In this document: one piece after another, positions 12,201-20,619 of the stretch
Position numbering within the stretch: position 1 is the first letter of the stretch
How the letters are laid out: every line of letters starts with the position of its first letter
Origin: Phoronis australis
Taxonomy: Eukaryota; Phoronida; Phoronidae
Reading direction: 5' to 3'
NCBI GenBank assembly: GCA_002633005.1
Contig: NMRA01000033.1
Location: forward strand, 952,611-1,016,610
Length of the DNA: 64,000 nucleotides
Notes under the pieces: model-generated
The model's database searches: none
What the model was told of the DNA's origin: nothing
The model's input: only the letters and a program-made list of their open reading frames with translations
Translations under genes and position numbers: made by a program

Positions 12201-14841
12201 TCTGTGAAAAATAAACATTTTTGTCCACCACAAAGTTTGGTAAGTTGATCGCATAAGAATTAATAGAAACACCGTTGTTTTGTGAAGTTTTATCACGTGT
12301 TAAGCAGTGGCCCGAAACTTTCTTCGGCGAATCCGGGAATTTACACAAGTGGCCGAAATTGTTAGCCAATGAAACGCGTCAAAGATCGATTCTGCATATC
12401 CCATGTTCACGCGACTTGCTTACAAGTCATCGGGAGGGCTGTTCTCGGTTAGTGTTCTTTTGAACTTGGATTTGGCAACAACCAGATAACGGTCGGATTA
12501 ACAAGAGCTGCTTTGTATTTGCCAGGTATCTGTTGAGAAGTGTAAAAACTCAGTTCGCATTCTTTGGAAATTCCAGGTCGCATTTTGCGACTTGATACGA
12601 GCTGACAAAAATCTCAGCTCGCATTTCCAAATTTCAGGTCGCAAATGCGACCTGCAGCTCGTTATGTCGAGCCCTGAGGAACATACCATATTTCATAAAA
12701 ATCTGTCAAGGAACTTCAGAGAAACAAAGGAAAACAGAATAAAATGAAATTGCCACTAGTGGGCACAGTGTCCGTTGGATCCGCCTGAAAGTCGTCGTCG
12801 TCTGTTGTTATCTTCATATAAATACACTTATTAAATTTAGTAAAGATCCTGCACTGGGTTTAGGAGATACAACTATGGGTGCGAAACAAAACTACCACTA
12901 GGAGGTGCCACAGTAGTCAGTCACCATCATCAAAGGTCATCTTCACACTGAAAACATATATGCCAATTTTCAAATGATTTGGTTGACACAGGGGTGGACA
13001 CAAAAACAAGATCTGAGAACAGCAAAAAATGGCCACTAGGTGGTGCAAAATACCTCGATTCCATCCAAAAACAGAAAGATAGCGTCATCACACCAATAGA
13101 TACCTATATTTAAAATTTTATGAAAATCTGTTGAGGACCTTTGAAGATACTGAGTTAAACGTAAAAAAATTAAAATTGCCACTAGGGGGCACAGCAGTAG
13201 TCATACATAGTCTATATCATATAAATACACTTCCTAAATTAAGTAAAGATCCTGCGAACGGTTTAGGAGATACAGCCATAGGCACAACAAAAACAAATCT
13301 GCCACTAGGAGGCGCCACAGTAGTCGAAATCGTCGGAAAATCATCGTCAACCGTTCTCTTAATAGTAAGCACATACATGCCAATTTTCACAATCATCCTT
13401 TGAGCGGTTTGGTTGACAGAGGGGTGGACGCAAAAAAAAACTTGAAAACAGTAAAAATGGCCACTAGGAAGCGCAAACTACGTCGAATCCATCCGAAAAC
13501 GGAAGGATAGCATCATCTCACTAATAGGTGCCTACATACCAAATTTCATGAAAATCCGTTCAGGACTTTTGAAGATACAAAGGTAAGCGTAAAAAACTAA
13601 AATTGCCACTAGGGGGCACACCAGGGGTCGGATTCGTCCAAAAGTTCGCTCATGCCGTCCCATTCATGAATGGAACATATGTGCCAAATTTCATGAACGC
13701 AAGTCAAAGGGTTTTGGAGATAGAGCAGCGGACGCCGGATGGACGCCGCCTGGACGGACGGACAGAGATTACTGCATAATGCGTCCACATATAAATGTAT
13801 GATGAGGAAATTCACCTTTAGTTTTTCTGATGAATTTCATATGTAGTCAAATTAAGGAGATCAAAATAAAAGGATTTCATCGTAATTAATAACAGCGTTC
13901 CACCAAGTACTTGATTACTCTACTCACTCAGAGTGATTCAATTAAGTGCATTAACACAAGCTGTAGTGCAATAAACTAACCACACTCTTACACAATTACA
14001 GGAAAACACAAACCTGGCTCGTCAAATTCTTCAAAATCGGCAAACTCGTTGTCTTCAATGTCCGCCCCGTGGAGATTACCCGCGGCCCTGCACGTCAAGA
14101 CAAATGCGTAGAAGAGCCAGAGGCTGAGGAAGAAGGAGGTCTGGAATGGGAGAAAAATAGAGATTCGACTACTAGTACTTTCATGGTGTGCAGAATATCC
14201 TCTGATTTTCCAAGAACTGGTGAAGATTCTGGAGGAGTAGGGCCATTTATGTCCCCCTGCAATGACAGGATGGAGTGCTGAGGCATATTCTTCCAAAGAC
14301 TTCATTAGGTCAGTCTTTTCCAAAAAAAAAATTGGAATACTTGCGATAACCACAAAAGCAGAAAATTTTTACAGGAATGCAAAAATAGCGGAATCCATGA
14401 ACCTAGAAATGTTTAGAGGCCACCGATGTCTTTAAATTCTTCCACCTCGATCAAATACATCAGTAATCAAGATTTCTTTCCTACCTCTTAATTAACAAAA
14501 TTGTTGAAGAAAAACATTTTGCTCAGGTGCAAGAGTAGCAATCCTAATATGAGAATTTCAAGCAATAGTGAACTCTGGTGGATCACCAGTGTAGTCCCTT
14601 CTAGTGACTGACTCAATACAGAGGTCATGGACGTCGATCTCCATGTGATAAAACAATTGACATCGCATAGGCATGAACAGCGATGCAATCACAACACAAA
14701 TGACACAGGTCCTGATTCTGTTGCGGTTCGAAGAACTCAGAAAAAATGTTGCTTGCAGGAGTATTTGTTTGAGCTGGAAGGATTTAAGTAAAGACTCCAA
14801 CTGCCTCCACAAGGAGCACTTACCAAGGCGCAAATTGTCAT
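160..14841 (-). CDS. CCDC47: CCDC47 (calumin), PAT-complex subunit; complete 13-exon coding sequence
   Basis: CCDC47 is an ER membrane protein that, with Asterix/WDR83OS, forms the PAT complex, an intramembrane chaperone for multipass proteins at the translocon; it also has an acidic, calcium-binding lumenal part (family knowledge). Thirteen minus-strand exons join with matching phases and GT-AG introns to 477 codons plus stop (human about 483). Layout: signal peptide at residues 1 to about 26, acidic lumenal segment about 30-105, one membrane span about 136-156 (YYVEMLMIAGLGVYFINFLAG region), globular cytosolic domain 160-398 with the hallmark LWCSGRVCCEGML, and a basic coiled-coil C-terminus 399-477. 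Exons, 5' to 3': 14841-14824, 14140-14014, 10178-10066, 9517-9404, 8265-8091, 6752-6568, 6020-5919, 4670-4563, 3981-3899, 3340-3282, 2761-2652, 1723-1556, 231-160. No minus-strand AATAAA lies in bases 1-159, so the polyadenylation site is probably outside the window. Only the start exon is uncertain. Confidence 0.95.
232..1555. other. CCDC47 last intron
   Basis: Non-coding. Holds the 645-867 MITE copy; I see nothing else. Several short frames antisense to exon 12 lie at its right end. Confidence 0.8.
645..867. mobile_element. MITE with GGCCTGTTCC-type terminal inverted repeats, copy 1
   Basis: Begins GGCCCGTTCCATAAAAATTG and ends with a reverse-complementary CTTGGCACAGGCCCC. Internally it is self-complementary, with GACTTACCTAAGACAAATC on the left and GATTTGTCTCAACT-type sequence in reverse on the right. 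The bases CCAG occur next to both ends, a possible target duplication. A related copy lies at about 7121-7373 in another intron of the same gene. No coding capacity. Confidence 0.6.
1556..1723 (-). CDS. CCDC47: CCDC47 exon 12 (C-terminal coiled coil)
   Basis: 56 codons, phase 0, acceptor ATATGTGCAG, donor GTGAGT. A highly charged helix: RMEAAQARKEEKRRADRER and MMAEEDPDKQRKLD parallel human RQEAAQSRREEKKRAEKER and IMNEEDPEKQRRLE. Confidence 0.97.
2154..2222. repeat. Short minisatellite, 13-14 bp unit (GACAGTTGATACT)
   Basis: About five tandem copies of GACAGTTGATACT with one-base indels, in the CCDC47 intron 1724-2651. Confidence 0.85.
2652..2761 (-). CDS. CCDC47: CCDC47 exon 11
   Basis: 2 nt plus 36 codons, acceptor TTTTCCAG, donor GTAAGT after CAG. 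TDMEALKPLIHFAFHYVDK matches human KDMEALLPLMNMVIYSIDK, then FKLSNQ corresponds to FRLNRE. Confidence 0.95.
3282..3340 (-). CDS. CCDC47: CCDC47 exon 10
   Basis: 59 nt: 1 nt, 19 codons and 1 nt. Acceptor GTTGGTTGTAG, donor GTAAGC. It encodes DQEQVASPETKRQVMFCFN, with PETKR..MFCFN matching human PDTKRTLLFTFN. Confidence 0.93.
3899..3981 (-). CDS. CCDC47: CCDC47 exon 9
   Basis: 27 codons plus 2 nt, acceptor TTGTAG, donor GTGAGT. It encodes VVSLLERYEANVDFIHISDQ then YSGPKPT, aligned with human [20 protein letters not shown] followed by SGPK. No in-frame ATG, so it is recovered by homology. Confidence 0.92.
4563..4670 (-). CDS. CCDC47: CCDC47 exon 8
   Basis: 36 codons, acceptor CTTGTTTCAG. YKLPSSFSVLSEIGEAT matches human YGLPDSLAILSEMGEVT. 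Two overlapping donors exist, GTAGGT after AAC and GTGATC four bases later. Only GTAGGT keeps phase 0 with the next exon, giving AMLAGN then VVSLLERY. Confidence 0.93.
5919..6020 (-). CDS. CCDC47: CCDC47 exon 7
   Basis: 34 codons, phase 0, acceptor GTTTTTTTCAG, donor GTAGGA. No start codon is needed here, so it is easy to miss by ORF scanning. It encodes VITFTLEENEMDNFVF and ASRLQKEMNDL, which correspond to human MDTYVFAV and VRLQKEMQDL. Confidence 0.93.
6568..6752 (-). CDS. CCDC47: CCDC47 exon 6 (hallmark SLWCSGRVCCEGML)
   Basis: 2 nt plus 61 codons. Acceptor TTTCCTAG, donor GTAAGT. LWCSGRVCCEGML and LLKRQDLINTLSR are nearly identical to the human protein. This is the most diagnostic exon of the gene. 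Confidence 0.98.
7121..7373. mobile_element. MITE, copy 2 of the 645-867 family
   Basis: Shares GTTGAGACAAATCTT, TTTTGCCTTAATTTT-type and GTCAATTTCTTGG blocks with copy 1, in the same order. It ends CTTGGAACAGGTCC, reverse-complementary to its left end CTGTTACAAGAAAAC. It lies in the CCDC47 intron 6753-8090. Confidence 0.55.
8091..8265 (-). CDS. CCDC47: CCDC47 exon 5 (single transmembrane segment)
   Basis: 58 codons plus 1 nt. Acceptor GATGTTCAG, donor GTAAGG. It encodes VPVHLRANLEGYY, then the membrane span EMLMIAGLGVYFINFLAG, then RSKNQRLAQTF and KNFSVVG, parallel to human YYLEILMVTGLLAYIMN and KNSRLAQAW. Confidence 0.97.
8431..8880. repeat. Minisatellite, 17-bp unit, about 26 copies
   Basis: Tandem array of GTTTCAGGTAGAACATT with variants (GAGCTTT/GAGCTTC, ATG for AGG, GTTTGAGG). 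It lies in the CCDC47 intron 8266-9403. The array is bracketed by diverged direct copies of an approximately 80-bp sequence at 8351-8435 and 8868-8950. Both contain CAGATAG/CAGACAG, CGCTGTT, CAAGGTT, ATGTGCGAGAT-type and AGTGAACA blocks. Confidence 0.9.
9404..9517 (-). CDS. CCDC47: CCDC47 exon 4 (DEEEFEGYD motif)
   Basis: 38 codons, phase 0 at both ends. Acceptor TTGTTTCCAG, donor GTAAGC. It contains DEEEFEGYDG, which matches the invariant DDEEFEGYED of vertebrate CCDC47, followed by a Lys-rich linker leading to the membrane span. Confidence 0.95.
10066..10178 (-). CDS. CCDC47: CCDC47 exon 3 (acidic lumenal segment)
   Basis: Acceptor TTTTATAG, donor GTATAT. It begins with 2 nt completing a Glu codon, then 37 codons. 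The stretch SEEEDDDEATVE corresponds to human EDDEDETTVE. This part is low complexity and poorly conserved, but phase and position agree on both sides. Confidence 0.85.
11146..11159 (+). promoter_or_regulatory. CTCF-like core CCACTAGATGGCGC
   Basis: Exact match to the animal CTCF core CCASYAGRKGGC. First of eight such cores in the repeat array; motif match only. Confidence 0.35.
11190..12676. mobile_element. Non-autonomous TIR DNA transposon, hAT-like ends
   Basis: Ends CAGGGCTCGACG and CGAGCCCTG form terminal inverted repeats. Subterminal GGTCGCATTTTGCGACC palindromes recur near both ends (11218-11300 and 12560-12655). It splits the 427-bp higher-order repeat: removing 1487 bp brings the C-to-A spacing to 120 bp against 145-146 bp in intact units, so about 25 bp of host were lost or differ. 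AGGAAC flanks both sides, a possible part of a target duplication. CAGGG ends are common in hAT elements; no transposase frame is visible, so the superfamily is inferred. An N at 11472 splits a 32-bp duplication. Confidence 0.6.
13179..13192 (+). promoter_or_regulatory. CTCF-like core CCACTAGGGGGCAC
   Basis: Exact match to CCASYAGRKGGC within a type-A subunit. An identical core lies at 13606-13619. The type-A core at 12753 has one mismatch. Confidence 0.35.
13606..13619 (+). promoter_or_regulatory. CTCF-like core CCACTAGGGGGCAC
   Basis: Third exact match in the array, same strand as the others. The cores at 12895, 13033, 13302 and 13461 carry one or two mismatches. Confidence 0.35.
14014..14140 (-). 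CDS. CCDC47: CCDC47 exon 2 (signal peptide core, start of acidic region)
   Basis: Acceptor TTCTCCCATTCCAG, donor GTTTGT. 42 codons plus 1 nt. It encodes the hydrophobic SFFLSLWLFYAFVLTC stretch, then IEDNEFADFEEFDEP, which matches the NDFAEFED region of vertebrate CCDC47. Confidence 0.9.
14824..14841 (-). CDS. CCDC47: CCDC47 exon 1 (start, 6 codons)
   Basis: Predicted start exon: ATG ACA ATT TGC GCC TTG followed directly by GTAAGT. It encodes MTICAL in phase 0 and joins to TSFFLSLWLFYAF of the next exon to make a good signal peptide. The exon at 14014-14140 has no ATG after its acceptor, so an upstream start is required, and this is the nearest ATG followed by a consensus donor in the right phase. 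The -3 base is C, so the start context is weak. The 5'UTR lies to the right, and its extent is unknown. Confidence 0.6.
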
Positions 14842-15320
14842 GGGGCAGGTTGCTTCACTTCAGTTGCACACAAAATGAATCAGCAAAGAAGTTAATTATA
14901 CAAAGAGTCTGCGCATGGTTGGATTAACAGTGGCGAACAGCCAAAACAATGTGGACACTGTACGTAAACTACTGAAGAATCAGACCACCTTTAGATATTT
15001 TCTAAATGTGATATAGTTTGCCTAGATGAGCCTAAATGCACTTTACCTTTTCTTTACCACAGTTTCATCATTTGACAAGTCGCATTATACCCATTGAGCC
15101 ATTGAGGACAACCGTGGTGGCCCGTCTTATGTTTAAGCCCTCCGAGTGGAATGAGGTTCATGCAGTGGTATTTACCTTAAGAGCATGAACTTTGGCAGGA
15201 GGCCACAAGTTCCAATAAATGGTGCTTGATTAATCATTCTTCAAGACAATGTCCGAGCTTCAGCAAACAAATGAGCAGAGCCAGTTACTTGAATATGAGA
15301 CCACATCCACATAGCCACAC
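14842..15320. other. Presumed CCDC47 5'UTR and promoter region
   Basis: Lies immediately upstream of the predicted minus-strand start. I cannot place the transcription start. No TATA box, CpG-rich core or splice signal stands out. Confidence 0.35.
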
Positions 15321-15995
15321 AGGCATCCTCAGCTTCTGATCGTCCCCAATACACTAAATATACTACAAGGTATGACACTCGGAACTAGAAAGTCCACGGG
15401 TGCTTCGATTCAGCCATCCATATCAAACACAAAACTCAATAAACTTACACGAAACAAGGTTTCAACAAACCATTAGCAATTGTTCTTTCTTATAATACCG
15501 AGGTCTTGCTCCAGCGAGTTTGCAAGAAATTCGCAGTCAAACTACAAAAATGTTCCCAAAAATCCCAAACATACCTTACACTTTGACGGTTCCAGGTCAA
15601 CGACGGTATTACCGGTTTGTCGCGTAAAGTCACTATGTCGATAACTCTACACTTAGCCGTCCATCCGTAACTCATCGGTAATTTCCGTACCATCCTTGAC
15701 CTCAAACCGTCAAAGTGCGAGGTATGCGTAGGCTTCTTGGGAACATTTTTGTGCTTTGATTGCGAATTTCTTGCGAACTCGCTGGAGCAGGAGACAACGT
15801 GAATGGTATTATGAGAAAGAACAATTATTCATGGTTTGTTGAACCCCTGCGTTTTGTGCAAAAATATTGAGTTGTGTGTTTGATATGGACGGCTGAATCG
15901 AAGCACACGTGGAATTTCTACTCACGAGTGTCATACCTTGTAGTATTATATATAGTGTATTAGGGATGACCAGAAAGTAGAATCTGAGGACGCCT
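15321..15995. repeat. Long foldback (inverted repeat), arms about 300 bp
   Basis: The left arm from AGGCATCCTCAG (15321) and the right arm ending CTGAGGACGCCT (15995) are reverse complements with scattered mismatches. Shared blocks, left arm then outward on the right: CTACAAGGTATGACACTCG, GTGCTTCGATTCAGCC, TCCATATCAAACACA, CAACAAACCAT, AATTGTTCTTTCT, AAGAAATTCGCA, CACAAAAATG-type and CACTTTGACGG. The centre is near 15658 and the loop is short. No coding frame. Fits a foldback transposon or an inverted duplication. Confidence 0.8.
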
Positions 15996-16210
15996 GTGCA
16001 CAACATAGGGGTATGCCATGGCATAGGGCATATAGCCATAGGTGAAAGTTTACTGGCCCGGCCACAAATCCACTGGCCAAGGGCCATCGCGTATTTGGAA
16101 CACTGTTCTCAGGTAGTTATTTATTTAATTATCAGATTACTATAGCACAGACATTGTCAATGCAAAAATGGGCAGCTTCTGCGCCTTTTCTGGCTTTCTG
16201 CAGTTCTGCT

Positions 16211-17348
16211 AGGCAATGACCATCGCCTCTGTTGGCCCGACCAGAGGCGATGCAGCTCCTATAGGCACTTCATACGCCAGAAGCTTTTCGGCGAATTATG
16301 CCTTGCACCGACTAAAACATCAAAGTCACATTGTTATAAATACCTTTTGCACATAGAGGAACACCTTAGAAGATTGTCGATATGTTTAATTCCTTTCAAC
16401 TCGAACAAATACTCCCGTTATCAAACTTTTTCTTCAAGCAGTCCCTATTTCAGTTCCCAAAATCGTGAACTCACCATTTTTTTACTGCGCATACCAGGAG
16501 ATATGACCTCATTCTTTTAACCAGGCCGAAGGTCAGAAGTTGTGGTCCTATCGGGGAACTTTGAAAGCTGAAGTCCCCGCCGTCTGCGTACGTGCTGCTG
16601 GGAACCAGCCGTGCATTTGCCGTGTTGTTAAACATTAAAATGTCAAATATGTCAACAGTGCACAAAGACTACTAAATGTCATATCAACAGCATTTATTTT
16701 TATCAAATACAAACAATTATTCATTGAAATACAATNGGCGAACTTTGAAAGCTGAAGTTCCCGCCCTCTGCGTACGTGCTGCTGGGAACCAGCCGTGCAT
16801 TTGCCGTGTTGTTAAACATTAAAATGTCAAATATGTCAACAGTGCACAAAGACTACTAAATGTCATATCAACAGCATTTATTTTTATCAAATACAAACAA
16901 TTATTCATTGAAATACAATCAGTTTCAAGTAACGCCAATTAAAGACAAGTAGTGGTGGCAATTTGGAAACGAACATTTGACTGACAAGACCGCAATGGCT
17001 CACCTTCGACCTATTTATAGATTGGGGTCATGAAGTCATATCACCTAGCGAGCGTGGTAAAAATTGGACCGTGCGCAGTATAAAAATGGTGAGTTCACAA
17101 TTTTGGGAGCTGAAATAGGGACTGCTAGAAGAAAAAGTCTGATAACGGGAGTATTTGTTTGAGTTGGAAGGAATTAAACACAACAACCTTCTAAGGTGTT
17201 CCTCTATGCGCAAAAGGTACTTATAACAACGTTACTTTGATGTTTTAGTCGGTGCGAGGCATAATTCGCCGAAAAGCTTCCGGCGTATGGAGCGCCTATA
17301 GGAGCTGCATCGCCTCTGGTGGGCCAACAGAGGCGATGGTCATTGCCT
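16211..17348. mobile_element. Long-TIR element, arms about 300 bp
   Basis: 16211-16515 and 17028-17348 are inverted copies. Diagnostic blocks are AGGCAATGACCATCGCCTC, GAGGCGATGCAGCTCCTATA, GCATAATTCGCCGAAAAGCT (in reverse), ATACTCCCGTTATC, GTCCCTATTTCAG and GTGAACTCACCATTTTT. The interior 16516-17027 is unique except for a 183-bp duplication across the N at 16736, which is probably an assembly artefact. No transposase frame. Confidence 0.7.
16553..16919 (+). repeat. 183-bp direct duplication split by a single N
   Basis: 16553-16735 and 16737-16919 are near-identical, with the N at 16736 exactly between them. Read as overlapping contig ends that were not merged. Confidence 0.85.
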
Positions 17349-20016
17349 ACGGCTACGCCTACGCCGGCCTACGGTTCTGCCACTTCTGGACCAAATCCTG
17401 GGACGCCGGGAACCTATTCGGGAGCACACAGAAGTTCCCGTAACACGAACCACAGATCATGTTGGTCTCTCACAAGCAGTTTAACTACTAAGCAAACGTT
17501 AAGTAAATGTTCTTTCATGAGAAAACTAGCTAAACACTATCGCCAAGCTCACCCTCATTGTCGTTTGCCGGATCCCTAAAACCACATGCGCGACAGGAAA
17601 GGGTATTTTAGTGACATCTGGTGGTGGACATTGTTCTGAAAATGTCGAATGGTCGGAAAAATGTCGTGAGCCGACTTGCAGTGGACATCAGAGACTGATC
17701 CAGGATTTTGAGCTGGGGGGGGGGTTAGGGTACAGGAATAAGTAGAATTTCACCTTAAGCGCGCACCCAGCTTAAAATGTGGGGATGTAGGGGGTATCGA
17801 ATTTTTGAGTTTGTAGAGCTTATAAAAAGGGTTTACTGATTCAAGGTCCCAGTACTATGCATTGTGCTACAGNTGAGTTTGTAGAGCTTATAAAAAGGGT
17901 TTATTCAAGGCCTACTATGCATTTTGCTACAGTCTCCCCCTCCGCCACTTTTTTCACTGCTGCGCCGCCCATGCTGCCATCGGGTAATGTGACATATGGT
18001 TGTCTTAGACAAACATTTGTCGACCCGTGGGCATAGATACTCGTTAATGTGGGGGAAAGCCAGTTGAAGACATGGCATGCTTGCGCACAACCGAATTTGG
18101 AAACAGTAACAATGTTTTGTCACGATCGGGTTATGTGAAGGATAGTGTTTATACCGTCAAATGATCCAAACACTGATGACGAGTTGAAGAGAGAAATCGC
18201 AACAAAAGTAAGCAACATGCACCTCAGCGCCTGTAAGCGTGCTTGCAACGGCAACGGGGTGGACACTTCGAGCATTTCAAATCGGCAATAACGGGTAACA
18301 AATTGTAGTTTTGTACAAATGTCATCCAATCATAGTAGTTTTGACTGTTAGGGAGCAACGTGTTAAGAAATTATGAAGCAAAAAACTTTTTGGTCGCCCT
18401 GTGTAGGCTAATTTATGATGTAAATTAGAAGATTGGATTAGCATACATAGTCTGGCATATGCTTGCTTTCAAGTGTGAACGGACTATAATCTTTCCAATT
18501 TAGACAAGACTATGCATATGTAGACGCAGATACGCATAGGTTTCATTGAAGTACGGTATGTATTCTTGTTTTGTCCATGGAAGTTGAGGAAGTCCTTTAA
18601 TGAGGTGGCTATAAAATCTTTTCCGGTGTGGAGCACAGAAAATATGTACTTGGTGGGCCGAAGCTAGACAATGCTTTTCTGTCTCTTGACTTAGTTGGTA
18701 GAAGTTGACTCGGAAAATGACCTGCAATGTTATGCCTTTTTCGGCAGAAACGCCGGATTTCCGTGTAGTATTGGTAAGAAGTGTACAAATACTATCCTTG
18801 GTATAGGTCCCTATATCACCGTAAGCGTTCGAGTACGAGATTGGAAGCCCCGGCAGCCGAGCCTGAAGTCTAAAACATTTTACTCGAGATCCAACTCGAA
18901 AACATGTTCATTGGTCATTTTCTACTTTACTTTTGTGCAAACTCAAGAAATGTGTCCATTATTCTATGGTTCGATTACTTTTAACGGCATATGTGGATAA
19001 TTGTCTAATCTTCTTGAGTTTGTATTTAAAGACATCAGCATAAGGCTAAAAGTTTTGAGGATTTTACTCGAAATGTCGAGTTTTAGCTCGAATCCAGAGG
19101 TTACTAGTACGAACTTTGACAAGATTCTTATTTGCATAAATCATAATGTACTAGAGCACAGAAAAAGAGACACTTATATTGAGTTTGCAAAGAAGTAGCG
19201 GAAAATGCCCTAACAGAATTTCGAGTTCGGTTCCGAACCTCGGCCTCAGGTCAAGTACGAATGTATTTTAACACGAAACGCACTTAGCGCGTAAATTCAC
19301 GAAAATATTCAAATATGGGAAAATTACGACAAATGGAAGTCAAATAAATCTACTCCGTGACCGCTTTCCTATGCAAAGGGTAACCTAACAAAAAATTGAC
19401 GGAAACTGCTTGAATAAGTCTGAAAGAGTTTCCGAGGATGATCTGTTGATGACCAATGGAAAAGGACACCACTAAAGTTGGTTCAATCCGCTACTCGATC
19501 ACTGAGGCATGATGGGAAAAAGTGCACTGTGTAAATTAAAGGTAACTTTGAACTCACGCGCGGCGGGACTCTATGTTAGAGCAGGTTGTTCGGCATCGGA
19601 GTACACGTAAAAACAGAAAGACAAATCTTTTTTCGGAAACTTGCGGTATTTTGGCATGTGTGCGTTGACAATTGGGCATCAAATCTATGAAGACATGTGA
19701 GTAAAACGAGATTTTGCCGGCATTGAGGTCAAGGTCGACATCAGTGACGGAGTCCTTGTCCAAAGTAGTTAGTACCACGAATCATGACAGCGAAAAAATA
19801 TCACTTGCTCTGTTGTTACTTAAACAAAACAAATGCAAGCTGGCTAAAAGATGACGCTTTTTCTTACGCGTGGCAGCGCGTGAGCTGTAGTTTATACGCT
19901 CAGTGTCTGCCATGGATTTCAGTGTAATTAGAAGGACGACACAGTAATAATTTTAATTTATAGATCTCACGAATTTCAACTATTTAAGACCTGTAGGAAC
20001 CTACCGGTAAGTGCTC
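17349..20016. other. Intergenic, no gene seen
   Basis: Contains a 67-bp duplication across the N at 17873 (left copy 17806-17872) and a GCGCGCACCCAGC fragment near 17760 related to the MITE at 20017. Otherwise unremarkable; all open frames are short and unrelated to known proteins. Confidence 0.7.
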
Positions 20017-20214
20017 ATGCGCGCACCCAGCCTTTAATGTGGGGGGGCTCGAATATTCATGACTAAGTGGAACTTTTGCTAACAAAAAAGCGGGAGGACT
20101 GAAAAAATGGGGTACCACCTTCAGAACTGTGCTTCTGCGACTTTTTAGTGGAATTTCGTCTCCTTTTCTCGGACTTTTTGTTTCTCTGACCCAAATTGGG
20201 GGGGATGCGCGCAT
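20017..20214 (+). mobile_element. MITE with ATGCGCGCA ends, copy 1
   Basis: Starts ATGCGCGCACCCAGCCTTTAA and ends ATGCGCGCAT. The same 7 bases, AGTGCTC, flank both sides and look like a target-site duplication. Internal blocks (CTAACAAAAAAGCG, CTTTTTAGTGGA, GGACTTTTTGTTTC) are shared with the copy at 46494-46757. No coding frame. Confidence 0.7.
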
Positions 20215-20619
20215 AGTGCTCCTCACCAGAACAGCCGTCATGTTCTCGGGTCGGGGTCGCTGTAGTAGCCTAGACGAACGTCTCTTGCTCAATAAAAATA
20301 CTACCTTAAAATTTTAATATTATGATCAATTAAACTATAATATGTGCCCATATGTAAGATATTCTTTATGAAGTTATATTTCTTCTTTATTCTGAAACCA
20401 TCTTAAACTTTCGTTCGTCATTTTAAAGAAAAATAAGTTTAAGACGACTTATTTTCCTTAAAATGTCTGGCGTTTAACCAATAAAGAACGAAAAAACATT
20501 TGTCATAACAGAACTTTATGAGTTTTAAACCCGAAAAATGTAATGCATTAACATTCTCCTCTCGTCATACAAAGTTAAATGTATCAAAATTACCANCCCC
20601 CCCCCCCCCCCCCCCCCCA

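Larger units (their letters stand above)
11136..13790 (+). repeat. Higher-order repeat with one CTCF-like core per subunit
   Basis: Subunits of about 142 bp of three types (A, B, C) form an approximately 427-bp higher-order unit. Each carries a CCACTAG-centred block on the plus strand, at 11146, 12753, 12895, 13033, 13179, 13302, 13461 and 13606. Same-type spacings are 426, 427, 428 and 407 bp. Shared text between units includes TTTAGGAGATACA, AGGGGTGGAC and TTCATGAAAATC. The array ends near 13770 in a GACGGACGGAC run. It is interrupted by the insertion at 11190-12676. Confidence 0.8.
10179..14013. other. CCDC47 intron 2, largest of the gene, repeat-filled
   Basis: No exon is apparent. From 11146 to about 13790 it is occupied by a higher-order repeat interrupted by a TIR element, both listed separately. 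10179-11140 and 13800-14013 show nothing recognisable. Confidence 0.8.

Noticed and set aside
13988-14353. 121-residue minus-strand frame with an upstream ATG as the CCDC47 start
   Set aside because: It reads through a good acceptor (TTCTCCCATTCCAG) and adds about 80 residues absent from CCDC47. The split start exon at 14824-14841 gives a normal-length protein with a signal peptide at the N-terminus.
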